Shown: one piece after another, positions 27,726-36,693 of the stretch | How positions within the stretch are numbered: the first letter of the stretch is position 1 | Layout of the letters: every line of letters starts with the position of its first letter | Assembly: GCA_051656905.1 (NCBI GenBank) | Contig: JBOFJQ010000021.1 | Coordinates: 22,077 to 86,076 of the forward strand | Reading direction: 5' to 3' | From: JAGNZR01 sp051656905 | GTDB taxonomy: Bacteria > Fusobacteriota > Fusobacteriia > Fusobacteriales > Fusobacteriaceae | Length of the DNA: 64,000 bases | Notes under the pieces: model-generated | What the model was told of the DNA's origin: nothing | Seen by the model: the letters and a program-made list of their open reading frames with translations, nothing else | The model's database searches: none | Position numbers and translations under genes: made by a program

Positions 27726-28844
27726 TTACTTAAATATAGCTAGTAATACTCCAGCAGCAACTGCTGAACCAATTACTCCTGCAACGTTTGGTCCCATTGC
27801 ATGCATAAGTAAGAAGTTACTTGCATTCTCTTCTTGACCAACTTTTTGTACAACCCTTGCTGCCATTGGAACTGCTGATACTCCTGCTGCTCCTATCATA
27901 GGGTTAATCTTTCCACCACTTAATTTACACATAATTTTTCCAAATATAACTCCACCTGCTGTTCCGCAAGCAAAAGCCATTAGTCCCATTACGATTATTT
28001 TTATAGTGTTAAGGTTTAAAAATGCTTCTGCTGATGTTGTTGCTCCAACTGTTAATCCGATGAATACAGTTATGATATAAAGCATTGCATTTTTAATATT
28101 ATCAACTAAGTTATTAACTAGTCCACACTCTTTTATTAAGTTTCCTAACATAAGCATTCCAACAAGTGGTGCTGATGAAGGTATTAAAAGAATAACAACT
28201 GCAGCAACTATTATAGGGAATAATATTTTTTCTCTCTTACTTACATTTCTAAGTTGAGTCATTTTTATCATTCTTTCCTCTTTAGTTGTAAGAGCTCTAA
28301 TTATAGGAGGTTGAATAACTGGTACTAAGGCCATGTATGAATATGCTGCAACAGCTATTGGTCCTAACATATGAGGTGCTAATCTAGATGTTAAATATAT
28401 TGCTGTAGGTCCATCTGCTCCACCTATGATTCCAACTGATGCTGCTTCTGCTCCTGACATTCCAAGCATATTAGCTCCTATGAAGGCTCCAAATATTCCA
28501 ACTTGTGCTGCTGCTCCTAAAAGTAAACTTTTTGGATTTGCAATTAACGGACCGAAGTCTGTACAAGCACCTATTGATAAGAAAATTAATGGAGGATAAA
28601 CTCCCATTTTAACACCTTGGTATAAGATATATAATAACCCACCTGGGTCCATTAATCCTTCACCTGGTACTGATGGAAGGTTAACTAAGAACATTCCAAA
28701 AGATATAGGTAGTAATAGGTATGGTTCATACTGTTTTTTTATTGCTAAATATATTAAAAATAAAGCTATGCAAATCATTGTAAGCTGTGACCACGTCATT
28801 AAATATAACCCTGTAGTCATATAAAGATTTTTTAATAATTCCAT
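27726..28844 (-). CDS. oadB: Na+-translocating decarboxylase beta subunit (oxaloacetate decarboxylase type)
   Basis: Integral membrane subunit that decarboxylates carboxy-biotin and pumps Na+ outwards. The 372 residues include about nine hydrophobic segments and the conserved GIIGGADGPTAIYL and NMLGMSGAEAASVG segments that hold the Na+ site. It is the last gene of the citrate/oxaloacetate run. The family also serves methylmalonyl-CoA and glutaconyl-CoA decarboxylases; the adjacent citrate genes favour oxaloacetate. Confidence 0.92.
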   Translation of the reverse strand: MELLKNLYMTTGLYLMTWSQLTMICIALFLIYLAIKKQYEPYLLLPISFGMFLVNLPSVPGEGLMDPGGLLYILYQGVKMGVYPPLIFLSIGACTDFGPLIANPKSLLLGAAAQVGIFGAFIGANMLGMSGAEAASVGIIGGADGPTAIYLTSRLAPHMLGPIAVAAYSYMALVPVIQPPIIRALTTKEERMIKMTQLRNVSKREKILFPIIVAAVVILLIPSSAPLVGMLMLGNLIKECGLVNNLVDNIKNAMLYIITVFIGLTVGATTSAEAFLNLNTIKIIVMGLMAFACGTAGGVIFGKIMCKLSGGKINPMIGAAGVSAVPMAARVVQKVGQEENASNFLLMHAMGPNVAGVIGSAVAAGVLLAIFK

Positions 28845-28869
28845 CTTTAGTCTCCTTTCTTGTCTTTAA

Positions 28870-29226
28870 TTAAGCTACTACTACTACTACGTCTCCACCT
28901 TCTACTGTAGCTCCCTTTGAAGTTGAAACAGAAACTATTGTTCCTGTAATTGGAGAAACTATTGGATTTTCCATTTTCATTGCTTCTATTACAAGAAGTG
29001 TATCCCCTTCGTTTACTTTTTGTCCTACAGTTACATCAACACTTACTACTACACCTTGCATAGGAGCTTCTACTTTTTCCCCTTCTGCTGAAGATGCTGC
29101 TACTGGTGTCGCTGCTACTTTTGCTGTAGATTTTTGAGCTGATATTGTTCCCTCTTTTTCTGTAACTGCTTCTACTTCTACTTCGTAAACTTTTTCCCCA
29201 ACTTTAATTTTATATACTTTTATCAT
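28870..29226 (-). CDS. Biotin carboxyl carrier subunit of the decarboxylase
   Basis: A 118-residue protein with a C-terminal biotinyl domain. The biotinylated Lys is in VIEAMKMENPI, and the MQGVVVSVDVTVGQKV strand pattern is typical. An Ala/Thr/Val-rich linker (about 28-48) gives the arm flexibility. In many bacteria this domain is the C-terminus of the alpha subunit; here it is a free protein that shuttles CO2 from OadA to OadB. Confidence 0.93.
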   Translation of the reverse strand: MIKVYKIKVGEKVYEVEVEAVTEKEGTISAQKSTAKVAATPVAASSAEGEKVEAPMQGVVVSVDVTVGQKVNEGDTLLVIEAMKMENPIVSPITGTIVSVSTSKGATVEGGDVVVVVA

Positions 29227-29285
29227 TTTTCTCTCCTTTATAACTACTGATTAGTTTTAGTTAGATTTTTAAATTTTTAAAATTA

Positions 29286-29633
29286 TTATATCTCTCTTAT
29301 ATTTCTAATTTTTATATACGCTCCATCATTTTCTGCTGCAGCTTCCATTGAAGCAACTAACATTGCTACAACCATATTTTCATCAGTTATCTCTTCTGGA
29401 TTAAATTTCTTCTCAACAGAATCATTACAATTTTTAACTACATTATTTGCAGATTTTTGTGGTGCCTCTTTTTTAACTTGAGTACTACTAGAATCCTTTG
29501 GAATATATTTAAATAATGATAGTAAATAAGCAACAATCATAAGAACCACAAACACGATTCCCATGCAGATTGCTGTAACTAACAATGATTCTAAAAAAGA
29601 AAGGTGACTTCCAAACATGTTATTCATAAACAC
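29286..29633 (-). CDS. oadG: Decarboxylase gamma subunit (OadG-like)
   Basis: A 115-residue small subunit. One membrane helix (about 14-38, LLVTAICMGIVFVVLMIVAY) is followed by a polar linker and a conserved C-terminal patch MVVAMLVASMEAAAENDGAYIKIR. It probably anchors the alpha subunit to the membrane complex. Assignment rests on shape and on position between the alpha and biotin-carrier genes. Confidence 0.85.
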   Translation of the reverse strand: MFMNNMFGSHLSFLESLLVTAICMGIVFVVLMIVAYLLSLFKYIPKDSSSTQVKKEAPQKSANNVVKNCNDSVEKKFNPEEITDENMVVAMLVASMEAAAENDGAYIKIRNIREI

Positions 29634-29664
29634 TCCTTTTTTTCAATACTTTCAATATTTTATT

Positions 29665-31050
29665 TTAAAATACTATATTTATAGTCTGAACTTTTATCTC
29701 TTTTTCTACTTTTTTATCTTTATTTTCAAAATAAGTTCTAGCTACTTGAGGGAACATTGCATAAGTTAATACATCTTCCTCTGATTTTGCATAATCACTT
29801 ATCTCTTCTTTTACTTTATCAAATTCAGGTAAAATTTGATCAGCTGGTCTACCTGTAAATACTGGCTCATCACCTATTATTTTTTTAACTATGTCTGCAT
29901 TCATAGGTGCTGGAGTTTTTCCATAAAGCCCTTTTACTAAGTCCTTTATCTCTTTTGGTACCATTTTATATCTCTCACCTGTAAGTACATTAAATACAGC
30001 TTGTGTTCCTACCATTTGGCTAAGAGGTGTTACTAGAGGTGGGAATCCCATGTCTTCTCTAACTCTTGGTATCTCTCTTAAAACCTCTTCATATCTATGT
30101 GCTGCTTTTTGTGTTGTAAGTTGAGAAACTAGATTTGATAACATTCCTCCTGGAAGTTGATAATCTAATATACTTGGCTCTGTAAATAAAGCTTGTGGAT
30201 TTAGAATCCCTTCATCTAAATAGTGTTTTCTAATTGGTTTGAAATATTCTGCAATATCCTTTAATAGTTCAACATTAAGTTCAGTATCTCTTTCTGATCC
30301 TTGTAAAGTATAAACAAGTGATTCTGTTGCTGGCTGAGCTGTTCCTCCTGAGAAAGTTGAAATAGCTGTGTCAACAATATCTATACCTGCATCAATAGCT
30401 CTTAAGTAAAGCATCTCTGCTATTCCAGATGTAGCATGAGTATGAAGCTCTAAAGGTAGAGATGTTACAGATTTTATCTCTTTTATTAACTTATAACCAT
30501 ATTCTGGTAAAAGTATTCCTGCCATATCTTTTATTACTATTGAGTCAGCACCCATAGCTTCAATCTCTTTTGCAAGATTTGAGTAATACTCAAGTGTATG
30601 CACTGGACTAATTGTATAAGATATTGCTATTTGGCAATGTCCACCAAATTTTTTCGTAGCTTCTGCTGCTACTTTTACATTTCTTAAATCATTTAATGCA
30701 TCAAATATTCTTATAATATCGATTCCATTTTCAATTGATTTTTGAACAAACTTTTCAACTACATCATCACCATAGTGTCTGTAACCTAAAAGATTTTGTC
30801 CTCTTAATAACATTTGTAATTTAGTATTTTTAACTCTCTTTCTAATCTCTCTTAGTCTCTCCCAAGGATCTTCATTTAAGAATCTAATACAAGCATCAAA
30901 TGTTGCTCCACCCCAAACTTCTAAAGAGTGATAACCAACCTTATCCATTTTTTCTAAAATTGGTAATATTTCAGAAGTTTTTAATCTTGTTGCAATAAGA
31001 GATTGATGTCCATCTCTTAGAACCGTTTCAGTTATTAATAATTTTTTCAA
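29665..31050 (-). CDS. oadA: Oxaloacetate decarboxylase alpha subunit, carboxyltransferase domain only
   Basis: Transfers the carboxyl group of oxaloacetate to biotin, giving pyruvate. The TIM-barrel transferase shows ETVLRDGHQSL at the start, the zinc ligands LHTHATSG and the carboxyl-lysine region IVIKDMAG. At 461 residues it lacks the biotin domain, which is a separate gene. I chose the TTG at 31050, which has AGGGGG 10 bases upstream. The longer ATG start at 31095 lies inside the upstream gene's terminator hairpin and adds residues foreign to the family. Confidence 0.9.
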   Translation of the reverse strand: MKKLLITETVLRDGHQSLIATRLKTSEILPILEKMDKVGYHSLEVWGGATFDACIRFLNEDPWERLREIRKRVKNTKLQMLLRGQNLLGYRHYGDDVVEKFVQKSIENGIDIIRIFDALNDLRNVKVAAEATKKFGGHCQIAISYTISPVHTLEYYSNLAKEIEAMGADSIVIKDMAGILLPEYGYKLIKEIKSVTSLPLELHTHATSGIAEMLYLRAIDAGIDIVDTAISTFSGGTAQPATESLVYTLQGSERDTELNVELLKDIAEYFKPIRKHYLDEGILNPQALFTEPSILDYQLPGGMLSNLVSQLTTQKAAHRYEEVLREIPRVREDMGFPPLVTPLSQMVGTQAVFNVLTGERYKMVPKEIKDLVKGLYGKTPAPMNADIVKKIIGDEPVFTGRPADQILPEFDKVKEEISDYAKSEEDVLTYAMFPQVARTYFENKDKKVEKEIKVQTINIVF

Positions 31051-31071
31051 AAATATACCCCCTAATATTGA

Positions 31072-31101
31072 AAAAGGGTGACCCTTAAGAGTCATCCTTT
31101 T
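31072..31101 (-). terminator. Terminator between the aminotransferase and oadA
   Basis: AAAAGGGTGAC pairs with GTCATCCTTTT (one G-U pair) around an 8-base loop. In the minus direction it ends in a short T run. It may reduce read-through into the decarboxylase genes. Confidence 0.6.
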
Positions 31102-31112
31102 AAGTTTAAAAG

Positions 31113-32306
31113 TTAAAGTGAATTATATTTAGCTAATCCCTCTCTTAAAATTGCCATAGCCTTTATTAAATCTTCCTCTTTAACTGCATAAGATATTCTA
31201 ACTTCATCTTTTCCAGCTCCTGGAGTTGAATAGAATCCTTCAGCAGGAGTAATCATAATAGTTTCATTGTTGATATGGAACTGAGATAGTAACCATATTA
31301 CAAACTTTTCAGCTGAATCAACAGGAAGTTTAACTACTGAATAAAAAGCTCCTTCAGGTTCTTTTGTTAATATACCTGGAATAGAAGATAACTCTTTAAA
31401 TAGTATATCTCTTCTTCTTGAATACTCCACTCTTGCTGTTTCAAGATATGAATCAGGTAATTGATAAAGAGCTACTGCTCCTACCATTTCAAGAGTAGGT
31501 ACTGAAAGTCTAGCTTGGCATAACTTATAAATTGCACTCATAAATTCTTTGTTTTTACTAACTATACATCCTATTCTAGCACCGCAAGCTGAGTATCTTT
31601 TAGAGATAGAATCTATAATGATAACTCTATCCTCTAACTCTTTAAAAGTTCCAAAACTTATAGCTTTGTTATTACCATAAACAAACTCTCTATATACCTC
31701 ATCACTGATTATATAAAGATCGTGTTTCTTAGCAATTTCAGCTATCATTTTCATCTCCGCTTCAGTATGAACAACACCTGTTGGGTTACTAGGATTTGAA
31801 AGCATTATAGCTTTTGTTTTTGGAGTTATAGATTTTTCAAACTCTTCCATTGATGGAAGGTGAAATCCTGTTTCTGCATAAGTTTTAACAGGATTTATTT
31901 TTATTCTTAAAGTGTCGAAAAAGCTATTGTAGTTTGCATAATAAGGCTCTGCAATAACAATCTCGTCACCTTCATCACATAAAGTCATAAGAACAAAAGA
32001 GAGAGCTTCACTACCACCATTAACAACAAGTATCTCATTGTTTCCTGAATAGTCCATATTTCTTCTTTTATAGTAATCACTAATTGCATGTATAAGTCCA
32101 GATAATCCAGCTGAATGAGCATATTTTAATACTGGCTCACTATAGTTGTGAATCGCTTGAAAAAACTCTTTTGGCGTTTCAATATCTGGTTGCCCTATAT
32201 TAAGATAGTGTATCTTTTTTCCTTCTTTTATTGCCGCTTCTCCATAAGGAATAAATTTTCTTACTGGAGATGTTTTTAAAGACATAATTCTATTTGATAG
32301 TTTCAT
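31113..32306 (-). CDS. Class I/II pyridoxal-phosphate aminotransferase (aspartate-aminotransferase-like)
   Basis: A 397-residue PLP enzyme with YLNIGQPDIETP, SNPSNPTGVVHTEAEM, ISDEVYREFVYG, the PLP-lysine stretch SISKRYSACGARIG and RISYAVKEED near the end. I chose ATG 32306 (MKLSNRIM), preceded by AAAGGGGG. The longer frame to 32417 would overlap the citS-like gene and start in non-family sequence. Between citS and oadA it plausibly moves amino groups onto oxaloacetate or pyruvate (inference). Confidence 0.88.
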   Translation of the reverse strand: MKLSNRIMSLKTSPVRKFIPYGEAAIKEGKKIHYLNIGQPDIETPKEFFQAIHNYSEPVLKYAHSAGLSGLIHAISDYYKRRNMDYSGNNEILVVNGGSEALSFVLMTLCDEGDEIVIAEPYYANYNSFFDTLRIKINPVKTYAETGFHLPSMEEFEKSITPKTKAIMLSNPSNPTGVVHTEAEMKMIAEIAKKHDLYIISDEVYREFVYGNNKAISFGTFKELEDRVIIIDSISKRYSACGARIGCIVSKNKEFMSAIYKLCQARLSVPTLEMVGAVALYQLPDSYLETARVEYSRRRDILFKELSSIPGILTKEPEGAFYSVVKLPVDSAEKFVIWLLSQFHINNETIMITPAEGFYSTPGAGKDEVRISYAVKEEDLIKAMAILREGLAKYNSL

Positions 32307-32400
32307 AAGTCCCCCTTTCAGATAATAAAATTGTTGATATATTTTACCATTAAAATCATAAAAAGGAAATATTTTTAAATTTGAAATTTTGTTTTCAAAA

Positions 32401-33747
32401 TTAAGCAAATAAACCAAAAATTATCGAACCTATAATTAACATCATTGCTCCACCAATTCTTGAAGAGATTTGTGCAAATGACATAAGCTCCATTCTATCC
32501 GCTGCTCCTAAAACTGCGATATCTCCAGATCCCCCTCTGTTAGCCATACAAAGACCTGCTGTTATTGCTGCTTCAATTGGATAGAATTTCATTTTCTTAG
32601 CGAAAAGCATTATTCCTCCTACTGCTCCACCAACTATAGCTATTGCTATAACTAAGTTTCCAAAAGTTAAAGAGTTGATTATCTCTTGTACATCTGTTCC
32701 AAATCCTACTGCTGCCATTAAGATCCAAATTGTGTGCTTAGAGAAGAAAGATTGCATCTTTTTAGACCCCTCTTTAATATCAGCTGGAACGATATCAGCA
32801 ACGTTTACAGCTATTGTTAATAAAACTAAGAATGCTAATTTATGAATTTCAAACGGCATGTTCATTGCTCCCCATAACTTTTCAGCTATACAAGCTACCA
32901 TAAACATAACTCCTGTGAAGAAAAGTGCTGCTGCAAACTCTTTTTGACCAGCTTCAACTTTTACCTCTTTCTCTTCTTTTACATCTCTAGAGTTGTTTAT
33001 TACTAACTCTCCATTTCCTGTTAATGAAGGTTTTTTCTTTCCTAATTGCTTTAATAAAGCTCCTGTAAAGATTGCAATAATATTAGCAACTGTTAATATT
33101 GATATTGCAAATGCGAACCATTTTTTAGGATCCTCTCCAGTCTTTTGAGCCCACATTTCAGACATAGGTATAGCTCCTGCTCCAGTTCCTCCACCCATGA
33201 TTGGAAGTACATAGTTCATCATGATATCTAAAGGTGCTTTCCCAAATAAAAGTCCAGCTAACATTCCACAAATTGAAGCTCCTGCTACTCCTATTAAGAT
33301 TAGAGGAATATATCCTGCAACTGATTTTATTAATGCTTTTCTGTTTACAGTTAAAACTGATCCTACTATTAGAGCTGGTATAAACAGTTCTAAGAAGTTT
33401 ACTGGATTAGATGCATAGAATTTATCTATTGATTTTAAAACTGTTTGTGGAACCATGTTGTATGTTCCCATTACTGCTGTTGCGAAGAAAACTAAAACTG
33501 TTCCTCCACCTACATAATCATTCCAGAAAGGTATTCTATCCCCGATTTCTCCAAAGAAAAGACCAATTACTGCAAGTAATGTCATTATTATTAAGAAGTT
33601 AGGTCTTAAAAATCCTGCTTCTTTTCCTCCGAATGGAATATATACAACTGCTGCTACTACAATTGCCATTAATAAAAATAATTTTATATTAAGGCCCCCC
33701 CACTTTGATTCTTTTGGATCAAAAAGTTCTTTAAAATTTTTAGCCAT
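32401..33747 (-). CDS. citS: 2-hydroxycarboxylate transporter (CitS-type citrate/Na+ symporter)
   Basis: Brings citrate (or malate) into the cell with Na+. The 448-residue membrane protein has about eleven hydrophobic segments and the two re-entrant-loop motifs of the 2HCT family: IMGGGTGAGAIPMSEMW and ANRGGSGDIAVLGAADRM. Adjacent citrate lyase genes support citrate as substrate. It is 60 bp downstream of citF in the same direction. Confidence 0.93.
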   Translation of the reverse strand: MAKNFKELFDPKESKWGGLNIKLFLLMAIVVAAVVYIPFGGKEAGFLRPNFLIIMTLLAVIGLFFGEIGDRIPFWNDYVGGGTVLVFFATAVMGTYNMVPQTVLKSIDKFYASNPVNFLELFIPALIVGSVLTVNRKALIKSVAGYIPLILIGVAGASICGMLAGLLFGKAPLDIMMNYVLPIMGGGTGAGAIPMSEMWAQKTGEDPKKWFAFAISILTVANIIAIFTGALLKQLGKKKPSLTGNGELVINNSRDVKEEKEVKVEAGQKEFAAALFFTGVMFMVACIAEKLWGAMNMPFEIHKLAFLVLLTIAVNVADIVPADIKEGSKKMQSFFSKHTIWILMAAVGFGTDVQEIINSLTFGNLVIAIAIVGGAVGGIMLFAKKMKFYPIEAAITAGLCMANRGGSGDIAVLGAADRMELMSFAQISSRIGGAMMLIIGSIIFGLFA

Positions 33748-33807
33748 AATCTTTGACTCTCCCCTTGTTTTTTAAGTTTTTTTTAGTTTTTTTTGTTAAT
33801 TTTCTTA

Positions 33808-35355
33808 TTAGTTTTTAATCTGTCTTACTACATCAATAATTGAACCATCTCTATATTCAACTACTGCAACCACTTTATCAGTGAACTCTATCTCTTCAGG
33901 TTCTCCTGATATAAAAGTAGCAATCTCTCTTAACTCTTCCATTGTTTTAGTCTCTAAATTAGCCTTTTTAAAACGCTCAATTAAATCTTGTCTTAATGGG
34001 TTAACTACGATTCCATAATCTGTTACAACTACGTCTACAGTACTTCCTGGAGTAACAACTGTTGTTACTTTATCCATAAGTGTTGCCATTCTTCCTCTTA
34101 CTAAAGGTACAACTACTATTGCAACTTTTGCTGAAGCAGCAGTATCAGAGTGTCCTCCAGAAGCTTCTCTAATTACACCATCTGAACCAGAAATAACGTT
34201 TACGTTAAAGTCTTTATCTACTTCTAAAGCACTTAATACTACGAAATCTAATCTATTTGTAGCACAAGATTTGTTTGAAGGGTTAGCATAAAAATCTGCA
34301 CTTACCTCTTCATGTCTTTCATTTCTACCTACAGAATTTGCAGCACCTAAGTCAAAACTTTGTGTATCGAATAATTTTCCAATTAATCCCTCTTCTAAAA
34401 GTTCTACGAAAGCATTTGTTATTCCACCTAATGCATAACTACATTTGATATTTCTGTTAATAAGCTCTTCTTTTATAAATCTAGTTACAGCTAGAGATGC
34501 TCCACCTGAACCAGTTTGCATTGAGAATCCATCTACAAAAAGTCCTGATGCAAGCATTGCACTTAGCACTTTTTTAGCCATTAAAAGCTCTTTTGGATTA
34601 GATGTAAATCTTGTTGCACCAGACATTATCCCAGAAGAATCACCAACTTCATCAACAACGACTACAAAATCTACATCTGTTTGGGGTATGCTAATAGGGT
34701 GATTTGGATAGTTTACTATTGTATCTGTTATTATTACTACTTTTTCAGCGTGAGCTGCATCAACTTTTGCGTATCCTAATGATCCACAAACTGATTTACC
34801 AACAACACCATTTGAATTTCCCATGCAATCTGATGAAGAAACTCCTAAAAAAGCTACATCTATTTTTAAATCTCCTTCAACTACAGCTCTTGCTCTTCCA
34901 CCGTGTGAACGAATAACTGCTGGATAATCACCTAAGATTCCATCAGATATTGCTGTTGCTAATTTTCCTCTTAGTCCACTAGACTCAACTCTATTTACAA
35001 CACCAGCTTTGATATAGTCAACTAGACAGTTGTGAGCTCCTGTTAAAGAACTTGAAGCAACTCTTAAGTTCTTGAATCCCATCTCTGCTAATTTTTCTAA
35101 TACCATAGGTAAAACTTTATCACCATTTCTAAAATGGTGGTGGAAAGATATTGTCATTCCATCTTTTAAACCAGAAGCTTTAATAGCCTCTTCTAATGAA
35201 TTTAATATTTTTGTTCTTTTTAATTTTTCTTTTAATTCTTCAGAATCTGTAAGATTTCCTGCTGGAGAATACTCAAAAGGTGAAACGTATGCTTTTTTAT
35301 CTTCATACCCTTTTATACTTTTTAATAGCTCCTCTGTAACTCTTAGATTTTTCAT
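33808..35355 (-). CDS. citF: Citrate lyase alpha subunit (citrate CoA-transferase)
   Basis: Exchanges the acetyl group on the acyl carrier subunit for citrate. The 515-residue length is normal. Segments such as TISFHHHFRNGDKVLPMVL, IRSHGGRARAVVEGDLKID and MQTGSGGASLAVTRF match the family. It starts 2 bp after citE, in the order citD-citE-citF seen in all known citrate lyase operons. Confidence 0.95.
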   Translation of the reverse strand: MKNLRVTEELLKSIKGYEDKKAYVSPFEYSPAGNLTDSEELKEKLKRTKILNSLEEAIKASGLKDGMTISFHHHFRNGDKVLPMVLEKLAEMGFKNLRVASSSLTGAHNCLVDYIKAGVVNRVESSGLRGKLATAISDGILGDYPAVIRSHGGRARAVVEGDLKIDVAFLGVSSSDCMGNSNGVVGKSVCGSLGYAKVDAAHAEKVVIITDTIVNYPNHPISIPQTDVDFVVVVDEVGDSSGIMSGATRFTSNPKELLMAKKVLSAMLASGLFVDGFSMQTGSGGASLAVTRFIKEELINRNIKCSYALGGITNAFVELLEEGLIGKLFDTQSFDLGAANSVGRNERHEEVSADFYANPSNKSCATNRLDFVVLSALEVDKDFNVNVISGSDGVIREASGGHSDTAASAKVAIVVVPLVRGRMATLMDKVTTVVTPGSTVDVVVTDYGIVVNPLRQDLIERFKKANLETKTMEELREIATFISGEPEEIEFTDKVVAVVEYRDGSIIDVVRQIKN

Positions 35356-35357
35356 AA

Positions 35358-36257
35358 CTACTCCTCACCTTCTAATCTAACGCCAGCTGCTTTCGCTAAA
35401 GCTAAAACGTTTTTCGCTCTCTCTATAATAGGATTATCAATCATCTTTCCGTCAACTGTAAATACTCCTAAATTATTTTTTAAAGCTTCCTCAGTTGCAG
35501 CAACTATTTTTAAAGATTTTTTAATCTCTTTTTCTGTTGGAGTATAGATACTGTGTACAAGTTCGATTTGTTTTGGATGAATAAGTGATTTTCCATCAAA
35601 TCCAAGTTGCTTTATTAATTTAGCTTCATTTAAGAATCCTTCATCATTGTTAATATCAGAATAAACTGTATCTAACGCTGCTATTCCAGCTGTTCTTGCT
35701 GCCATTACAATCATGCTACGAGCCATTAATAACTCTACACCTTCAGGTGATCTGTTTGTTTTCATGCTTGTTACATAATCCTCTCCACCAATAGCTATTC
35801 CTATTAGTCTTTTTGACGATGTTGCAATTGCTTGAGCATTGAAAGCACCTAAAGGACTCTCTATTGCTGCCATCATTTTTATTTGACCATGTGGTATTCC
35901 AGCTTCAGCCTCTATTCTTGTAATATGAGCTTCAACATCTAATATGTCTTGAGCTGTTTCTGTTTTTGGAAGTCTTATTATATCTGGTTGAGCTCTTACT
36001 ATAAACTCAAGATCCTCTACTCCATAAGCTGAATCTAAAGGATTTATTCTAACAACAGTCTCTATATTTAATTTTTTATAGTATTCTCTAAACTTAGTTA
36101 GCATGTTTAACACTAAGAAACGTGCTGAATCCTTCTCTGTTACAGCTATAGCATCCTCTAAGTCAAACATAACTGCATCTGGTTTGTATATATGTACATC
36201 TTTTATTATCGCAGGATTATTTCCTGGAACAAAAAGCATCGAACGTCTTAATTTCAT
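35358..36257 (-). CDS. citE: Citrate lyase beta subunit (citryl lyase)
   Basis: Cleaves citryl-ACP to oxaloacetate and acetyl-ACP. It is a TIM-barrel HpcH/HpaI-type enzyme with LRRSMLFVPGNNP, YKPDAVMFDLEDAI and GGEDYVTSMKTNRSPEG. At 299 residues it is normal in length. It lies 9 bp after citD and 2 bp before citF. Confidence 0.95.
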   Translation of the reverse strand: MKLRRSMLFVPGNNPAIIKDVHIYKPDAVMFDLEDAIAVTEKDSARFLVLNMLTKFREYYKKLNIETVVRINPLDSAYGVEDLEFIVRAQPDIIRLPKTETAQDILDVEAHITRIEAEAGIPHGQIKMMAAIESPLGAFNAQAIATSSKRLIGIAIGGEDYVTSMKTNRSPEGVELLMARSMIVMAARTAGIAALDTVYSDINNDEGFLNEAKLIKQLGFDGKSLIHPKQIELVHSIYTPTEKEIKKSLKIVAATEEALKNNLGVFTVDGKMIDNPIIERAKNVLALAKAAGVRLEGEE

Positions 36258-36266
36258 TGTATCCTC

Positions 36267-36551
36267 CTATTTCCAAGTATATTTTTTAAGTTCTAACGCT
36301 CTATATATAGCTGTTTGAACTCTACTTTTTATAACTGGTGTTATCGCACCTTTATCATTAGCATAAACTTTCGCTGAAGTTACACCAAACTCTCTAATTG
36401 TTTCCTCAATTACTTTTCTTATGTCAGATCCATATTGCTTCATAACAGCACTTTCTAGATTTATCTCGATTCCACAATTGTGAGGTTCTACGATGATTTG
36501 GATATCACTAGATTCTACAGTTCCAGACATAGCTTTTACTTTTAATTCCAT
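36267..36551 (-). CDS. citD: Citrate lyase acyl carrier (gamma) subunit
   Basis: A 94-residue acyl carrier protein. The N-terminal AMSGTVESSDIQI carries the serine to which the phosphoribosyl-dephospho-CoA arm is attached (Ser14 or Ser15). It is the first gene of the citrate run, directly behind the palindromic operator. No citC, citX or citG genes, needed to make and load the prosthetic group, are present in the window. Confidence 0.93.
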   Translation of the reverse strand: MELKVKAMSGTVESSDIQIIVEPHNCGIEINLESAVMKQYGSDIRKVIEETIREFGVTSAKVYANDKGAITPVIKSRVQTAIYRALELKKYTWK

Positions 36552-36582
36552 TAGCTACTCCTTTTTTATATAAATTTTTATT

Positions 36583-36625
36583 GTATACTGTATACAATAT
36601 ACAGTATACACTTATTTCTTGTCAA
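36583..36625 (-). promoter_or_regulatory. citD promoter with perfect palindromic GntR-type operator
   Basis: Minus-strand promoter TTGACA (36620-36625), 18 bp, TATATT (36596-36601). Over the -10 lies a perfect inverted repeat: GTATACTGTATA (36583-36594) and TATACAGTATAC (36598-36609) around a 3-bp centre. TNGTATAC-type palindromes are typical of FadR/FCD-class GntR regulators, and such a gene ends 85 bp further upstream. Occupancy would block RNA polymerase, so repression is expected, relieved by an acid effector (inference). Confidence 0.85.
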
Positions 36626-36693
36626 CAAAAAAAAAAGAAATTTTATATCCTTTTTATAGACATATAATTTCTTTTTGGGTTATATTGTATCTT

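Noticed and set aside
31051..31095. Upstream ATG start of oadA at 31095
   Set aside because: It lies in the terminator hairpin of the preceding gene, and a TTG at 31050 with AGGGGG matches the family N-terminus.
32307..32417. Longer N-terminus of the aminotransferase
   Set aside because: The extra residues are unlike the family, overlap the carrier gene, and a clear ribosome site precedes ATG 32306.
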